A stretch of 64,000 nucleotides of DNA from Haploplasma modicum ATCC 29102 (GTDB taxonomy: Bacteria > Bacillota_I > Bacilli_A > Acholeplasmatales > Acholeplasmataceae), in the NCBI RefSeq assembly GCF_000687835.1, contig NZ_JHYB01000002.1:124001-188000 (forward strand), given 5' to 3'. Shown here one piece after another: positions 16,870-25,161 of this stretch (position 1 is its first letter; each line of letters begins with the position of its first letter). A program made the translations under genes and the position numbers. The notes under the pieces are model-generated. The model saw only the letters and a list, made by a program, of their open reading frames with translations. It ran no database searches and was not told where the DNA came from.

Positions 16870-17478
16870 ATGCAACAATCAATAACAAGCCAAATAAAAA
16901 ATGAAATTAGTAACACATCTAATAATAATTTATTTACAGTTAAAGATTTTTTAAAATACGGTTCATATGATACAGTAAAAAGAATTTTAATTAGATTAAA
17001 TAAAGAAGAATATATTACAAGGGTTATTGATGGTATCTATACTAAGACTAGAGTATCTAAACTAACAAATGAAATAGTACCAACAAATCCTCACACTCTT
17101 GCATTAAAAATTGCTGATAATTTCTCATGGAAAATAATACCAACAGGTAATCATGCACTTAATTTACTTGGTTTATCAGAACAAGTTCCAACCAGTTACG
17201 AATATCTAAGTACAGGTCCCTATAGAACTTATGAATACGGAAATACGATAATAAAATTTAAAAATACTAGAAGTGTGGAAATTAATGAATTAAATGATAA
17301 ATCAAGTTTATTAATTAGTGCTATTAGAACTTTAGGTAAAGATAATATCAATGATGAAGTAATACATAAAATTAAAAATCAATTATCTGTAAATGAATGT
17401 GACTTAATACTAAAGGAATCAGTAAAAATTACAAATTGGATTTATGAAGTACTGAAGGAGATTTGTATAAATGCTTAA
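16870..17478 (+). CDS. AbiEi-like antitoxin/transcriptional regulator (DUF6088-type)
   Basis: 202 residues. An N-terminal winged-helix region (FTVKDFLKYGSYDTVKRILIRLNKEEYITRVIDGIYTK) is typical of AbiEi-family antitoxins. The larger C-terminal part (HTLALKIADNFSWKIIPTGNHALNLLGL) matches the DUF6088 pattern. It should neutralise the toxin encoded next and repress the operon. AAGGAG precedes the ATG, and the stop overlaps the toxin gene by 8 bases, which supports translational coupling. Phage defence is the role of the best-known AbiE loci; stabilising the island is an equally fair reading. Confidence 0.85.
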   Translation: MQQSITSQIKNEISNTSNNNLFTVKDFLKYGSYDTVKRILIRLNKEEYITRVIDGIYTKTRVSKLTNEIVPTNPHTLALKIADNFSWKIIPTGNHALNLLGLSEQVPTSYEYLSTGPYRTYEYGNTIIKFKNTRSVEINELNDKSSLLISAIRTLGKDNINDEVIHKIKNQLSVNECDLILKESVKITNWIYEVLKEICINA

Positions 17479-18490
17479 ATTTTTAAATAATAGTTTAGAA
17501 GAGATTAATGAAGTAGTTATATTAACAACAAATAAATTACAAATCCCTGCAATTATTGTAGAAAAGGATATTTGGGTTTCATTTATTTTAATGTTTTTAT
17601 TTAAAAAATCTAAATATAGAGAATTCTTTCAATTCAAAGGTGGAACGAGCTTATCAAAAGGATATAATTTAATAAATAGATTTTCTGAAGATATAGATAT
17701 TATATTAAATGAATCCGCTATTAATGTAAAACTAAAAGATTTATATGAAGAGTCAAGAAATCAAAGAAGTAATCAAATAGAAAAAATTAATGAACTTGCT
17801 TTAAATTTCTATGAGAAAGAACTAATTCCTGAGATGAGTGATTACTTTAATAATAATATTAAACATAAACTATCAATAACTTTAAGTAAGGATGATCTAT
17901 CAATATATGTTAAATATCCATCTAGTTTTGATAGTACATACATTAAAAATGAAGTAAAGATTGAAATTGGACCAATATCTGCTTGGAAACCTAATCAGAA
18001 AATAATACTTGATTCATATGTATATAAAGCATACCCAACTTTATTCAATGAAGGACAGTATGAAGTACTTGTTACCAGTCCAAATAGAACTTTTGTTGAA
18101 AAACTGTTAATATTACATAGAGAAGCAAATAGGGTAGATAATTATCCAATTAGGTACTCAAGACATTATTACGATGTTTACAAAATGTATAAATCTTACT
18201 ATAAACATAATATTGATTTTGATGATGATCTTATTGAAGATGTTAGAATTTTTCATGAGATATTCTATTATAGAAAATGGGCAGACTTTGAAAATGCTAA
18301 AATAGGAACATTTAAGTTAATACCTAATAATACTTACTTATTAAATCTAGAAAGAGATTATAATAATATGTTGAGTATGATTTACAAGTCCGATAATAAG
18401 ATAACATTCAATGAAATTATTGATACTATTAAGGCAATAGAGAATAAAATCAATAATATTTCAGGATTAAAATCAAATATAAAAGAATAA
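17471..18490 (+). CDS. AbiEii-family nucleotidyltransferase toxin
   Basis: 339 residues with the AbiEii/AbiGii hallmark: QFKGGTSLSKGY (GGTS at 57-60), then RFSEDIDI (Asp74, Asp76), the Pol-beta-type nucleotidyltransferase motif, and later EKLLILHREANR and RHYYDVYKM. Family members inhibit growth by transferring nucleotides to cellular targets, with tRNA shown for related MenT toxins. Motifs look intact, so the toxin is probably active. GGAGATTTG lies upstream inside the antitoxin gene. Confidence 0.88.
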   Translation: MLKFLNNSLEEINEVVILTTNKLQIPAIIVEKDIWVSFILMFLFKKSKYREFFQFKGGTSLSKGYNLINRFSEDIDIILNESAINVKLKDLYEESRNQRSNQIEKINELALNFYEKELIPEMSDYFNNNIKHKLSITLSKDDLSIYVKYPSSFDSTYIKNEVKIEIGPISAWKPNQKIILDSYVYKAYPTLFNEGQYEVLVTSPNRTFVEKLLILHREANRVDNYPIRYSRHYYDVYKMYKSYYKHNIDFDDDLIEDVRIFHEIFYYRKWADFENAKIGTFKLIPNNTYLLNLERDYNNMLSMIYKSDNKITFNEIIDTIKAIENKINNISGLKSNIKE

Positions 18491-18521
18491 ATTAATCAAA
18501 GATAAACGTCCGATAATCCTA

Positions 18522-18536
18522 GTGAACGGAAACTTA
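18522..18536 (+). repeat. 15-bp direct repeat, left of the cad module
   Basis: GTGAACGGAAACTTA, identical to 21245-21259. The pair brackets cadC-cadA. Confidence 0.7.
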
Positions 18537-18601
18537 GAGTAAACTAAATATTAATAAAATAGTAGTATATTCATAGTGTCTTATATACTAAATGAACTAA
18601 G

Positions 18602-18640
18602 CCTTGATTTCTTATTGAAGTTAAGGTCTTTTTTATTAGT
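18602..18640 (+). terminator. Terminator before cadC
   Basis: CCTTGATTTC pairs with GAAGTTAAGG (two wobbles), loop TTATT, then TCTTTTTT. It likely ends abiE transcription. Confidence 0.75.
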
Positions 18641-18648
18641 TATTATAA

Positions 18649-18692
18649 CACTCAAGTTCTCACTTGAATGATATGGTGATTAATGATAAAAT
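18649..18692 (+). promoter_or_regulatory. cad promoter and CadC operator
   Basis: -35 TTGAAT (18664-18669), 17-base spacer, -10 TAAAAT (18687-18692). An inverted repeat CACTCAAGT-TCTC-ACTTGAATG (18649-18670; one mismatch) covers the -35 and has the TCAA..TTGA form of known CadC/SmtB operators. Confidence 0.75.
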
Positions 18693-18711
18693 ATAAATAA
18701 GAGGTGATTAT

Positions 18712-19083
18712 GTGTATAAAAATAGTACGTGCGACATATATTGTTTCGATTCCGAAAAGGTCTATGAAACAAAAAAAAGGATAGAGAACGAAAATATAAG
18801 TGAAGCATCATTATTGTTTAAAGTTTTGGCTGATTCAAATAGAGCTAAAATAGCTTATTCTCTATCACATGCAAGTGAATTATGTGTTTGTGATTTAGCC
18901 AATATAGTTGGTATTACTGTAGCAAATACTTCTCATCATTTAAGAAGTATGTACAAACAAGGTATTGTAAAATATAGAAAAGAAGGAAAGCTAGCTTTTT
19001 ATTCACTGGATGATAATCATATCATTTCAATACTTAAATCAACAATAGAACATGTGAATGAGGTGAGCTTACGTGAACAATAA
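18712..19083 (+). CDS. cadC: Cadmium/lead/zinc-sensing ArsR-family repressor CadC
   Basis: 123 residues, GTG start with AGAGGTG upstream. Winged-helix ArsR/SmtB fold with ELCVCD in the recognition region. Cysteines fall at 7, 11, 58 and 60, the exact positions of the Cd/Pb site of staphylococcal CadC. Asp101, His103, His114 and Glu117 match its second Zn site. It should sit on the operator at 18649-18670 and leave when metal binds. It overlaps cadA by 11 bases. Confidence 0.93.
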   Translation: MYKNSTCDIYCFDSEKVYETKKRIENENISEASLLFKVLADSNRAKIAYSLSHASELCVCDLANIVGITVANTSHHLRSMYKQGIVKYRKEGKLAFYSLDDNHIISILKSTIEHVNEVSLREQ

Positions 19084-21217
19084 TAGCAATAACAATGAAA
19101 AAAAAACATATTATGTTGAAGGATTTAGCTGCGCAAGTTGCGCAAATACATTTGAAAAAAATGTGAAATCATTAAAAAATGTTAAAGACGCAAATGTTAA
19201 TTTTGGAGCATCAAAAATAACGGTCTCTGGTAATGTAAGTATTGAAGAACTTGAAAAAGCGGGATCATTTGAGAATTTAATAATAAGAGAAGACAGACAT
19301 AGAGATATAAATAAAAATGTAAAGGAATCTTTTATAAGTAAATATCAACTAAATATAATAGGGGTAATATTATTAGGATTAGGCCTTTTGTCAAATTATC
19401 TTAATTCTGAAACCAATTTAATTACTATTTTAATTTTTGTATTTTCGATGATAATATCAGGATATAATTTATTTGTTTCTGGAATTAAGAATTTACTTAA
19501 ATTTAATTTTGATATGAAAACACTGATGACGATTGCTGTAATTGGTGGTGCAATCATAGGTCAATGGAGTGAAGTTGCTATAGTAGTTATCTTATTTTCT
19601 CTAAGCGAAGAATTAGAAAAATTTACGATGGATAAAGCAAGAAAGTCTATTAAAATGTTGGTTGATATTGCTCCGAAAGAAGCGATGGTAAGACGTGATG
19701 GATTTGAAAAGACAGTAAATGTTAATGATATAATAATTGGAGATATTATGATAGTTAGGCCTGGTGATAAAATTGCTATGGATGGAATAATAATATCTGG
19801 GAGTACAAGTGTTAATCAAGCAGCAATAACTGGTGAATCCATGCCGCTTGGTGTTTCTATTAATGATAATGTATATGCAGGAACATTAAATCAAGAAGGA
19901 CTAATTGAAGTTGAAATAACAAAATTGGTAACCGATACTACAATAGCAAAAATTATTCACTTAGTTGAAGAGGCACAAGGAGAGCGTGCGCCAGCTCAAG
20001 CTTTTGTGGATAAATTTGCGAAATACTATACACCGATTATTATGATAGTGGCATTATTAGTAATACTTTTACCGCCGTTATTTTTCAAAGGTGAATGGAG
20101 CCATTGGATATATCAAGGATTGGCCGTACTTGTTGTTGGTTGTCCTTGTGCCTTAGTAATATCAACACCAATATCGATAGTTTCTGCAATTGGAAATGCG
20201 GCTAAAGAAGGTGTTTTAGTTAAAGGTGGAATATATCTAGAACAAATGGGGAAAGCAAAGGCTATAGCTTTTGACAAAACAGGAACGTTAACTGAAGGAA
20301 ATCCTACAGTCACAGATATAATGATTTATAATAAAGAAATTTCAAAAGAGAGATTAATGATCTTAGCCTGTGCTCTTGAAAAAAACTCTACCCATCCATT
20401 AGCTAATGCTATAATTGAGTACGGAGCAAATAATGCTATTGACTTCAAAGATATAGAAGTTGATAATTTTAAAGCCATAGTTGGAAAAGGATTAACAGGT
20501 CAAATAAATAATGAAACTTATTATATTGGAAACTTAAGCCTTTTTGTAGATGAACTGAATATTTTTATAAGTAATGATATAAGAGGAAGTATAGAAATTT
20601 TACAACATCAAGCTAAAACGATTATGATTATTGGTACACAGTCTGAAGTTTTTGGTTGCCTTGCAGTTGCAGATCAAGTTAGAGAAGAAAGCAAATCAGT
20701 TATCTCAAGACTAAAAAAATTGGGAATAAAAGACGTTATAATGTTAACTGGAGATAATGACGTAACAGCAAATTCAATTTCTAAAGAATTAAATTTAGAT
20801 ACTGTAAAAGCTAATTTGATGCCTGAAGACAAGCTTCAAGCTATAAATGAACTTAAGGATAAATATACGAATGTAATAATGATTGGAGATGGTGTCAATG
20901 ATGCTCCAGCCCTTGCTGCAGCAACAGTTGGAATAGCAATGGGTACTACTGGAACTGACACTGCATTAGAAACAGCTGACGTTGCACTAATGGGTGATGA
21001 TTTAGAAAAATTGCCTTTTATTATAAAACTTAGTAGAAAAACATTGAGAATTATTAAGAGCAATATAACATTTGCTATTGGAATTAAAATAATTGCACTT
21101 TTACTTGTTATTCCAGGTTGGTTAACACTATGGTTTGCTATTGCCTCAGATATGGGAGCAACTCTTTTAGTTGCTCTAAACAGTATGAGATTAATGAGAA
21201 AAGATAAAAATAAGTAA
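19073..21217 (+). CDS. cadA: Cd2+/Zn2+/Pb2+-exporting P1B-type ATPase CadA
   Basis: 714 residues, GTG start. An N-terminal heavy-metal-associated domain has GFSCASC (Cys20, Cys23). Transmembrane helices follow, the ion-channel motif CPC lies at about 357-359, the phosphorylated Asp in DKTGT at about 401, the nucleotide-domain HP in STHPLA, and the hinge GDGVNDAPAL. CPC plus a CadC partner indicates the Cd/Zn/Pb subgroup rather than copper. It pumps metal out of the cell. The cadC-cadA pair is a transferable resistance unit and lies in the island between direct repeats. Confidence 0.95.
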   Translation: MNNNSNNNEKKTYYVEGFSCASCANTFEKNVKSLKNVKDANVNFGASKITVSGNVSIEELEKAGSFENLIIREDRHRDINKNVKESFISKYQLNIIGVILLGLGLLSNYLNSETNLITILIFVFSMIISGYNLFVSGIKNLLKFNFDMKTLMTIAVIGGAIIGQWSEVAIVVILFSLSEELEKFTMDKARKSIKMLVDIAPKEAMVRRDGFEKTVNVNDIIIGDIMIVRPGDKIAMDGIIISGSTSVNQAAITGESMPLGVSINDNVYAGTLNQEGLIEVEITKLVTDTTIAKIIHLVEEAQGERAPAQAFVDKFAKYYTPIIMIVALLVILLPPLFFKGEWSHWIYQGLAVLVVGCPCALVISTPISIVSAIGNAAKEGVLVKGGIYLEQMGKAKAIAFDKTGTLTEGNPTVTDIMIYNKEISKERLMILACALEKNSTHPLANAIIEYGANNAIDFKDIEVDNFKAIVGKGLTGQINNETYYIGNLSLFVDELNIFISNDIRGSIEILQHQAKTIMIIGTQSEVFGCLAVADQVREESKSVISRLKKLGIKDVIMLTGDNDVTANSISKELNLDTVKANLMPEDKLQAINELKDKYTNVIMIGDGVNDAPALAAATVGIAMGTTGTDTALETADVALMGDDLEKLPFIIKLSRKTLRIIKSNITFAIGIKIIALLLVIPGWLTLWFAIASDMGATLLVALNSMRLMRKDKNK

Positions 21218-21244
21218 TATGAAAAGTAACATCCTATAACTCTT

Positions 21245-21259
21245 GTGAACGGAAACTTA
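21245..21259 (+). repeat. 15-bp direct repeat, right of the cad module
   Basis: GTGAACGGAAACTTA, identical to 18522-18536. Confidence 0.7.
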
Positions 21260-21527
21260 AAGATAACACAACACTTACTAATGATTAGTGGAAGCAATAC
21301 GTTATCAATACTAATTGAAACATGCCATAAAATAACAGTGTCAAATCATATTGTGCTTAAAGCATGTAGACAAAAACAATAGAATTTAATACTATAAGTG
21401 TAGTATGGAGTACTGGCACTTTTAGTGCTTAGAAGTCAAAGGATCATTTACTTGGTCCTTTTTCTTTTGCAGAAATACTTGTAGTAATCCAACTCTCATA
21501 AAAGTATAAATTATAGGAGCTTGGTTA
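21260..21527. other. Intergenic region after cadA
   Basis: No gene seen. It contains a small palindrome ACTAATGATTAGT and a terminator (AAGGATC/GGTCCTT, then a T-rich run) at 21439-21468. Confidence 0.6.
21439..21468 (+). terminator. Terminator downstream of cadA
   Basis: AAGGATC pairs with GGTCCTT (one wobble), 8-base loop, followed by TTTTCTTTT. Confidence 0.65.
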
Positions 21528-21828
21528 TGGACTTAACAAGACTTTTTATACACATTAAACCGGTTTGACCAATAATGTAAAAGGTCTTTTTTTTTATCTC
21601 TATAAAGCCAAGAAGTCTACTTTCCAGTAGACTTCTTTTGTTATTATAGTATTCAATTTCAAATTCATTAGGAGTAATATTATTTAAGTATGTATGAGGC
21701 CTTAAATTATTATGTATTTCTATATGCTTATCGAGTCCTAATTTAAGATCTTCAAGTGAATCATAGTAATAATAATTGTAAGTATCTATTTTTAAATACT
21801 TAAAAAATGATTCAACAACTGCATGGTG
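21528..21828 (-). mobile_element. IS3-family element fragment, type A copy 2
   Basis: Same outer end (TGGACTTAACAAGAC), terminator and transposase tail as 12099-12725, but shorter. Coding homology begins at AVVESFFKYLK and ends RPHTYLNNITPNEFEIEYYNN. The stop codon seen in copy 1 is lost, so the frame reads into the IS end. The 3' hairpin is AAGAAGTCTACT/AGTAGACTTCTT (21609-21636), again a perfect 12-bp stem. Non-functional. Confidence 0.8.
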
Positions 21829-21920
21829 CAGTTGCATTAATAATTGCTTATGCGGTATTAAATAGATATAAGCTAGAGTATGAGAATATGTTATAATATA
21901 ATAAAATGGAGGTACTCTTA

Positions 21921-22352
21921 ATGAAAACTACACAGCTAATTAACAAATTGTTCAATGACAATAATTTTGTTGGAAATGATATTTTCAATTATGAATATGA
22001 AGGGTTTTCTTTTGAACACAATATGCTTCTTTATTATTCACGACTAGCTAAAAAAACACCAAACAAGGCTGGATATTTTGTCACTTTTTGGAGAAAAGAA
22101 GATAAGGTTAATCGATCTTTTGATGAGTCAGATAAGTTTGACTTTTTAATTGTAAATATAGTTGATTAAGAGAAAAAAGGATATTTATTATTCAATAAAA
22201 AAGATTTGATTAAACATGGAATAATTTCATCTCAAAATAAAAAAGGAAAAATGGGTTTCAGAGTTTATCCAAATTGGGAAAAAAATCTAAATAGTACTGC
22301 TATTAAGACTCAAAGTTGGCAATTAAACTATTTCTATGAATATCCAATATAA
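21921..22352 (+). pseudogene. mepB: MepB-family protein gene interrupted by a stop codon
   Basis: The first half (to residue 82) carries the MepB pattern AKKTPNKAGYFVTFWRKE and DKFDFLIVN. A TAA at 22167-22169 then ends the frame. In the same frame, without any shift, the rest of the family follows: GYLLFNKKDLIKHGIISS, GKMGFRVYPNW, and the ending TQSWQLNYFYEYP. The gene is therefore complete except for one nonsense codon. The start at 21921 follows GGAGGT. MepB function is unclear; the name comes from the staphylococcal mepRAB locus. Confidence 0.8.
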
Positions 22353-22370
22353 ATTTAAACGGAGGTCACT

Positions 22371-23465
22371 ATGGCCATATTTAAAAGAAAACAAAAACAG
22401 GACTCGAAAGAGTCCTTTAAATTAGTAAATGATATAAGTATTCCATTAGTTAAGTTTGGAACTAATATTTCAAAATCAGATGTAGTAAAGATTGCTATTG
22501 ATAGAATAGCTAGTCGGTGTGCAAAACTTAAACCAAGGTATATTAAAAATAAAGAAGATAAGACAGTTACTGAAAAACTCGGTAATCTGTCTTTTCTTTT
22601 AAAGCATAAGCCAAACGAAGTAATGACACCTTATCAATTTATTTATAATATCATTACTACATTATTTGTGAATGATAATGCATTTATTTATCCGATGTTT
22701 GATAAGTACACGGGTGAGGTTAAAGGAGTATATCCTTTAAAGCCAACTGTTGTTGAACCCTTTGTTGATAATTATGATAACTATTATTTAAGATTTCACT
22801 TTGAAGGAACAGAAGGATTTACTATTCCACATGAAAATATCATTCACCTTAAGAGATTTTATCAAAGTGATCAAATATTCGGTGGTTCTAATTCAAGTGG
22901 TGACCAAGAAGCATTACTTAAGACTATTGAGATTAATGAGAATGTTTTACAAGGAATAGATAATGCTCTTAAAAGTTCTATGCAGATTAAAGGTCTACTA
23001 AAAATGAGTGCAATGTTAAGTGATACTGATAAAAATAAACAATTAGAATCATTTAATGAAATACTTAAACAGTCAATAAGAAATAGAGGAAGTTCAATTA
23101 TTCCTGTAGATCTTAAAGCAGACTATGTACCACTTACTACAGACCCTAAACTAACTGATAAAGATACACTAGAGTTTTTACAAAGTAAGATATTAGATTA
23201 CTTTGGTGTATCAGCAGCAATCTTTCATTCTAAATATACAGAAGAAGAGTTTAATTCATTTTATGAACAAACTATTGAGCCTTTAGCCATTCAAATGTCT
23301 GAGGCTTTTTCTTTAGGTTTATTAACTAAGAAAGAAATAGAATCTGGAGAAGAGATTATCTTTTATAGTGAAAGATTACAATATGCATCTTGGAATACTA
23401 AGGTAACAGCAATTGAAAAATTAATGGGACTGGGAATAATGAGTTTAAATGAATCAAGAACTCTA
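22371..23465 (+). pseudogene. Phage portal protein (HK97 type), 3' truncated
   Basis: About 365 residues of portal sequence: an N-terminal charged segment, VVKIAIDRIASRCAKLKPRYI, then LLKHKPNEVMTPYQF and HENIIHLKRFYQSD. The conserved FGVSAAIFHSKYTEEEFNSFYEQTIEPLA is followed by WNTKVTAIEKLMGLGIMSLNESR. At about 23465 the sequence switches into IS transposase DNA, and the frame runs on for about 28 foreign residues to 23549. Portal proteins form the dodecameric DNA-entry ring of tailed phages. GGAGG precedes the ATG. No terminase, protease or capsid gene is nearby, so it is an orphan prophage relic. Confidence 0.85.
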
Positions 23466-23837
23466 CCAAACTTCATTTACTCTAGTTGTTTTAAAGTTTC
23501 TCTTCATATTAGTAGTATGTTTAACTTCATCAACTACTTTAACCAATAACTTGTTATTAGCGGTTTTACCAACTTCACCTTTATATGATTTATATTTAGC
23601 TTTAGGAGTTAATCCGTATAAGCCTAACTGGCTCATTAATCTTTTAACTCTCTTATGGTTAATAACTAATCCTTTGTTTCTTAATTCTAGTGTAATTCTT
23701 CTATAACCATATCTTGATTTATGCTTATTAAAGATTTCTTTAATAAGATTTTTTAATTCTAAATCAACATCAGGATTTTCATAGTTGTTAATATTGTAGA
23801 AGTAGGTTGATTTACTTATTTCAAAGAACTTTAACAT
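23463..23837 (-). pseudogene. Transposase OrfB N-terminal part, truncated
   Basis: About 124 residues: FFEISKSTYFYNINNY, then KHKSRYGYRRITLELRNKG, HKRVKRLMSQLGLYG, ending at VNEVW, just where the first catalytic Asp motif (WVTDxTEF) should begin. All catalytic residues are lost. The frame also extends upstream of the ATG (KIRVIYESRHKYKLNK), as expected for -1 frameshift expression from orfA. Confidence 0.85.
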
Positions 23838-23878
23838 TTTGTTTAATTTATATTTATGCCTTGATTCATAGATAACTC

Positions 23879-24385
23879 TTATTTTTTCGCCTTTGGTGGC
23901 TCTTTCCTTTGTCGAACCAAGGCGTTCAACTTTTTTAAAAGATCTAGTTCCATTTCTAGTTGTTCGTTTTTTTCTTTTAAATATTTAATTTCTTCATCTT
24001 TAGTAAGATTACCTTTAGGTTTAATAGGTTTATTTTTCTTCATATGTGCGCCTCTTAAATCTTGTTTTAATCCATTATAACCTAAAGTCTTATATTTTTT
24101 ATACCAAGAATAGATTTGACCAACGTTTATTTTAACTTCTGCAGCTATTGATGACTTTGATTCACCGTTTAATATTCTATTTACTATCTCTAGCTTATAT
24201 TCTGGCCTATATTTAATATTTTTACCCTTTTCACTAAATGACGATCTTCAATGCTCTCTATATTGCCTTGTAAGTATCCATATAGTTAATTCACTTACAT
24301 TATATTTGATTGCTATTAAAGATTGTGGCATTCCTTCTTTGTATAAATCTATGATGTCTAGTTTATCTTTTAAATTTAATTTCAT
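23879..24385 (-). pseudogene. Transposase OrfA with an internal stop
   Basis: IS150-type OrfA with two helix-turn-helix segments (LDIIDLYKEGMPQSLIAIKY and LEIVNRILNGESKSSIAAEV) and a coiled-coil tail EEIKYLKEKNEQLEMELDLL. A TGA at 24248-24250 stands where relatives have Gly after TRQYREH. The frame is otherwise open to TAA 23879-23881, next to an A6 run that could serve as the -1 slip site. Confidence 0.8.
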
Positions 24386-24400
24386 AATAAAAACCCCATT

Positions 24401-24444
24401 AGTCTTTCCAATCTTACTTGGTCCAACTATTGGGGTTCATATCA
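24401..24444 (-). repeat. 44-bp inverted repeat, right copy (IS type C end)
   Basis: The reverse complement is identical to 15641-15684. It lies 12 bases from the stop of the quinone reductase gene and marks the right edge of the accessory region. Confidence 0.9.
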
Positions 24445-24456
24445 TTGCCTATTTTC

Positions 24457-25023
24457 TTACTTATTAAAGTGATCTTCAATTTTATTTAAATATTCATCTC
24501 TTGAGCTATTATCATGAACCGTTGAACAGTGAATCCATGAAACATTATTTATACCAACAGTATTTAAAATACCATTTGATAAAACATTTTTAATTGGATC
24601 ACCTAAAAACTTAAATATTTCTTCTGTAATATTTGCAGTAGTTAAAATAGTTGCTTTATCTGCTTTAAGTAAACCTTTTAGTTGGTGATCAACCTCATCA
24701 TAAGTATGTCCTTTTAATAAAACCTTGTCATAAAAACCTTTTAATATTGCTGGTTCTCCGTACCACCATATTGGGAAAATTAAAACTAATTCATCTGCCT
24801 CTTTTAATCTTTTTGCATAATTACTTGCAAGTGAATCAAAATATTCCCCCTTACTAAATAATTTAAGATCGTCTTTAGTCATTACCGGATTAAAACCGTC
24901 GCTATTTAAATCAATAACATCAACTAAATTACCTTTCTCAATTAATAAATTTTTTGTTTTTGAAAGCACAAAGTTGTTAAAACTTCCCTCATAAGGATGT
25001 GCATATATAATAAGACTTTTCAT
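24457..25023 (-). CDS. NAD(P)H dehydrogenase (quinone)/flavodoxin-fold reductase
   Basis: 188 residues of the flavodoxin_2 family (YwrO/MdaB/KefF-like). The N-terminal strand SLIIYAHPYEGSFN leads to the FMN phosphate loop, followed by LIFPIWWYGEPAILKGFYDKVL, the family signature. It should reduce quinones or other electrophiles with NAD(P)H in the cytosol. It is divergent from the esterase at 25162, sharing the 138-base spacer. First backbone gene after the accessory region. Confidence 0.88.
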   Translation of the reverse strand: MKSLIIYAHPYEGSFNNFVLSKTKNLLIEKGNLVDVIDLNSDGFNPVMTKDDLKLFSKGEYFDSLASNYAKRLKEADELVLIFPIWWYGEPAILKGFYDKVLLKGHTYDEVDHQLKGLLKADKATILTTANITEEIFKFLGDPIKNVLSNGILNTVGINNVSWIHCSTVHDNSSRDEYLNKIEDHFNK

Positions 25024-25161
25024 CTTCTAACCTTCTTTCTAAAATATTCCTTTACTATTTTAAGTTTAAAACAAATATATATCAAGTAAAGTGTTAAAAT
25101 AAATTAAAATATGAAATATTTAGTATAATATTAGTATATAGTTGTTTAGGGGGATAAACAT

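Larger units (their letters stand above)
23463..24444 (-). mobile_element. IS3-family element, N-terminal half (type C)
   Basis: The fragment runs on the minus strand from the outer end at 24444 through orfA and the first part of orfB, and is cut off at 23463 against the phage portal gene. Its outer 44 bp equal those at 15641-15684 in inverted orientation. It lacks the catalytic core, which is partly present in the fragment at 15733-15967. Confidence 0.8.

Noticed and set aside
23449-23706. Plus-strand frame of 85 codons over the portal/IS junction
   Set aside because: It is antisense to the transposase OrfB fragment and lacks a ribosome binding site.
15733-24250. TGA codons at two conserved Gly positions in transposase fragments (after CHSSL and after TRQYREH), suggesting TGA=Gly recoding
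   Set aside because: TGA clearly ends several core genes here (fecCD, mutL, alaS, yqeH, der) and is not seen inside core genes. The two cases are in decayed IS halves, where GGA to TGA is a one-base change.
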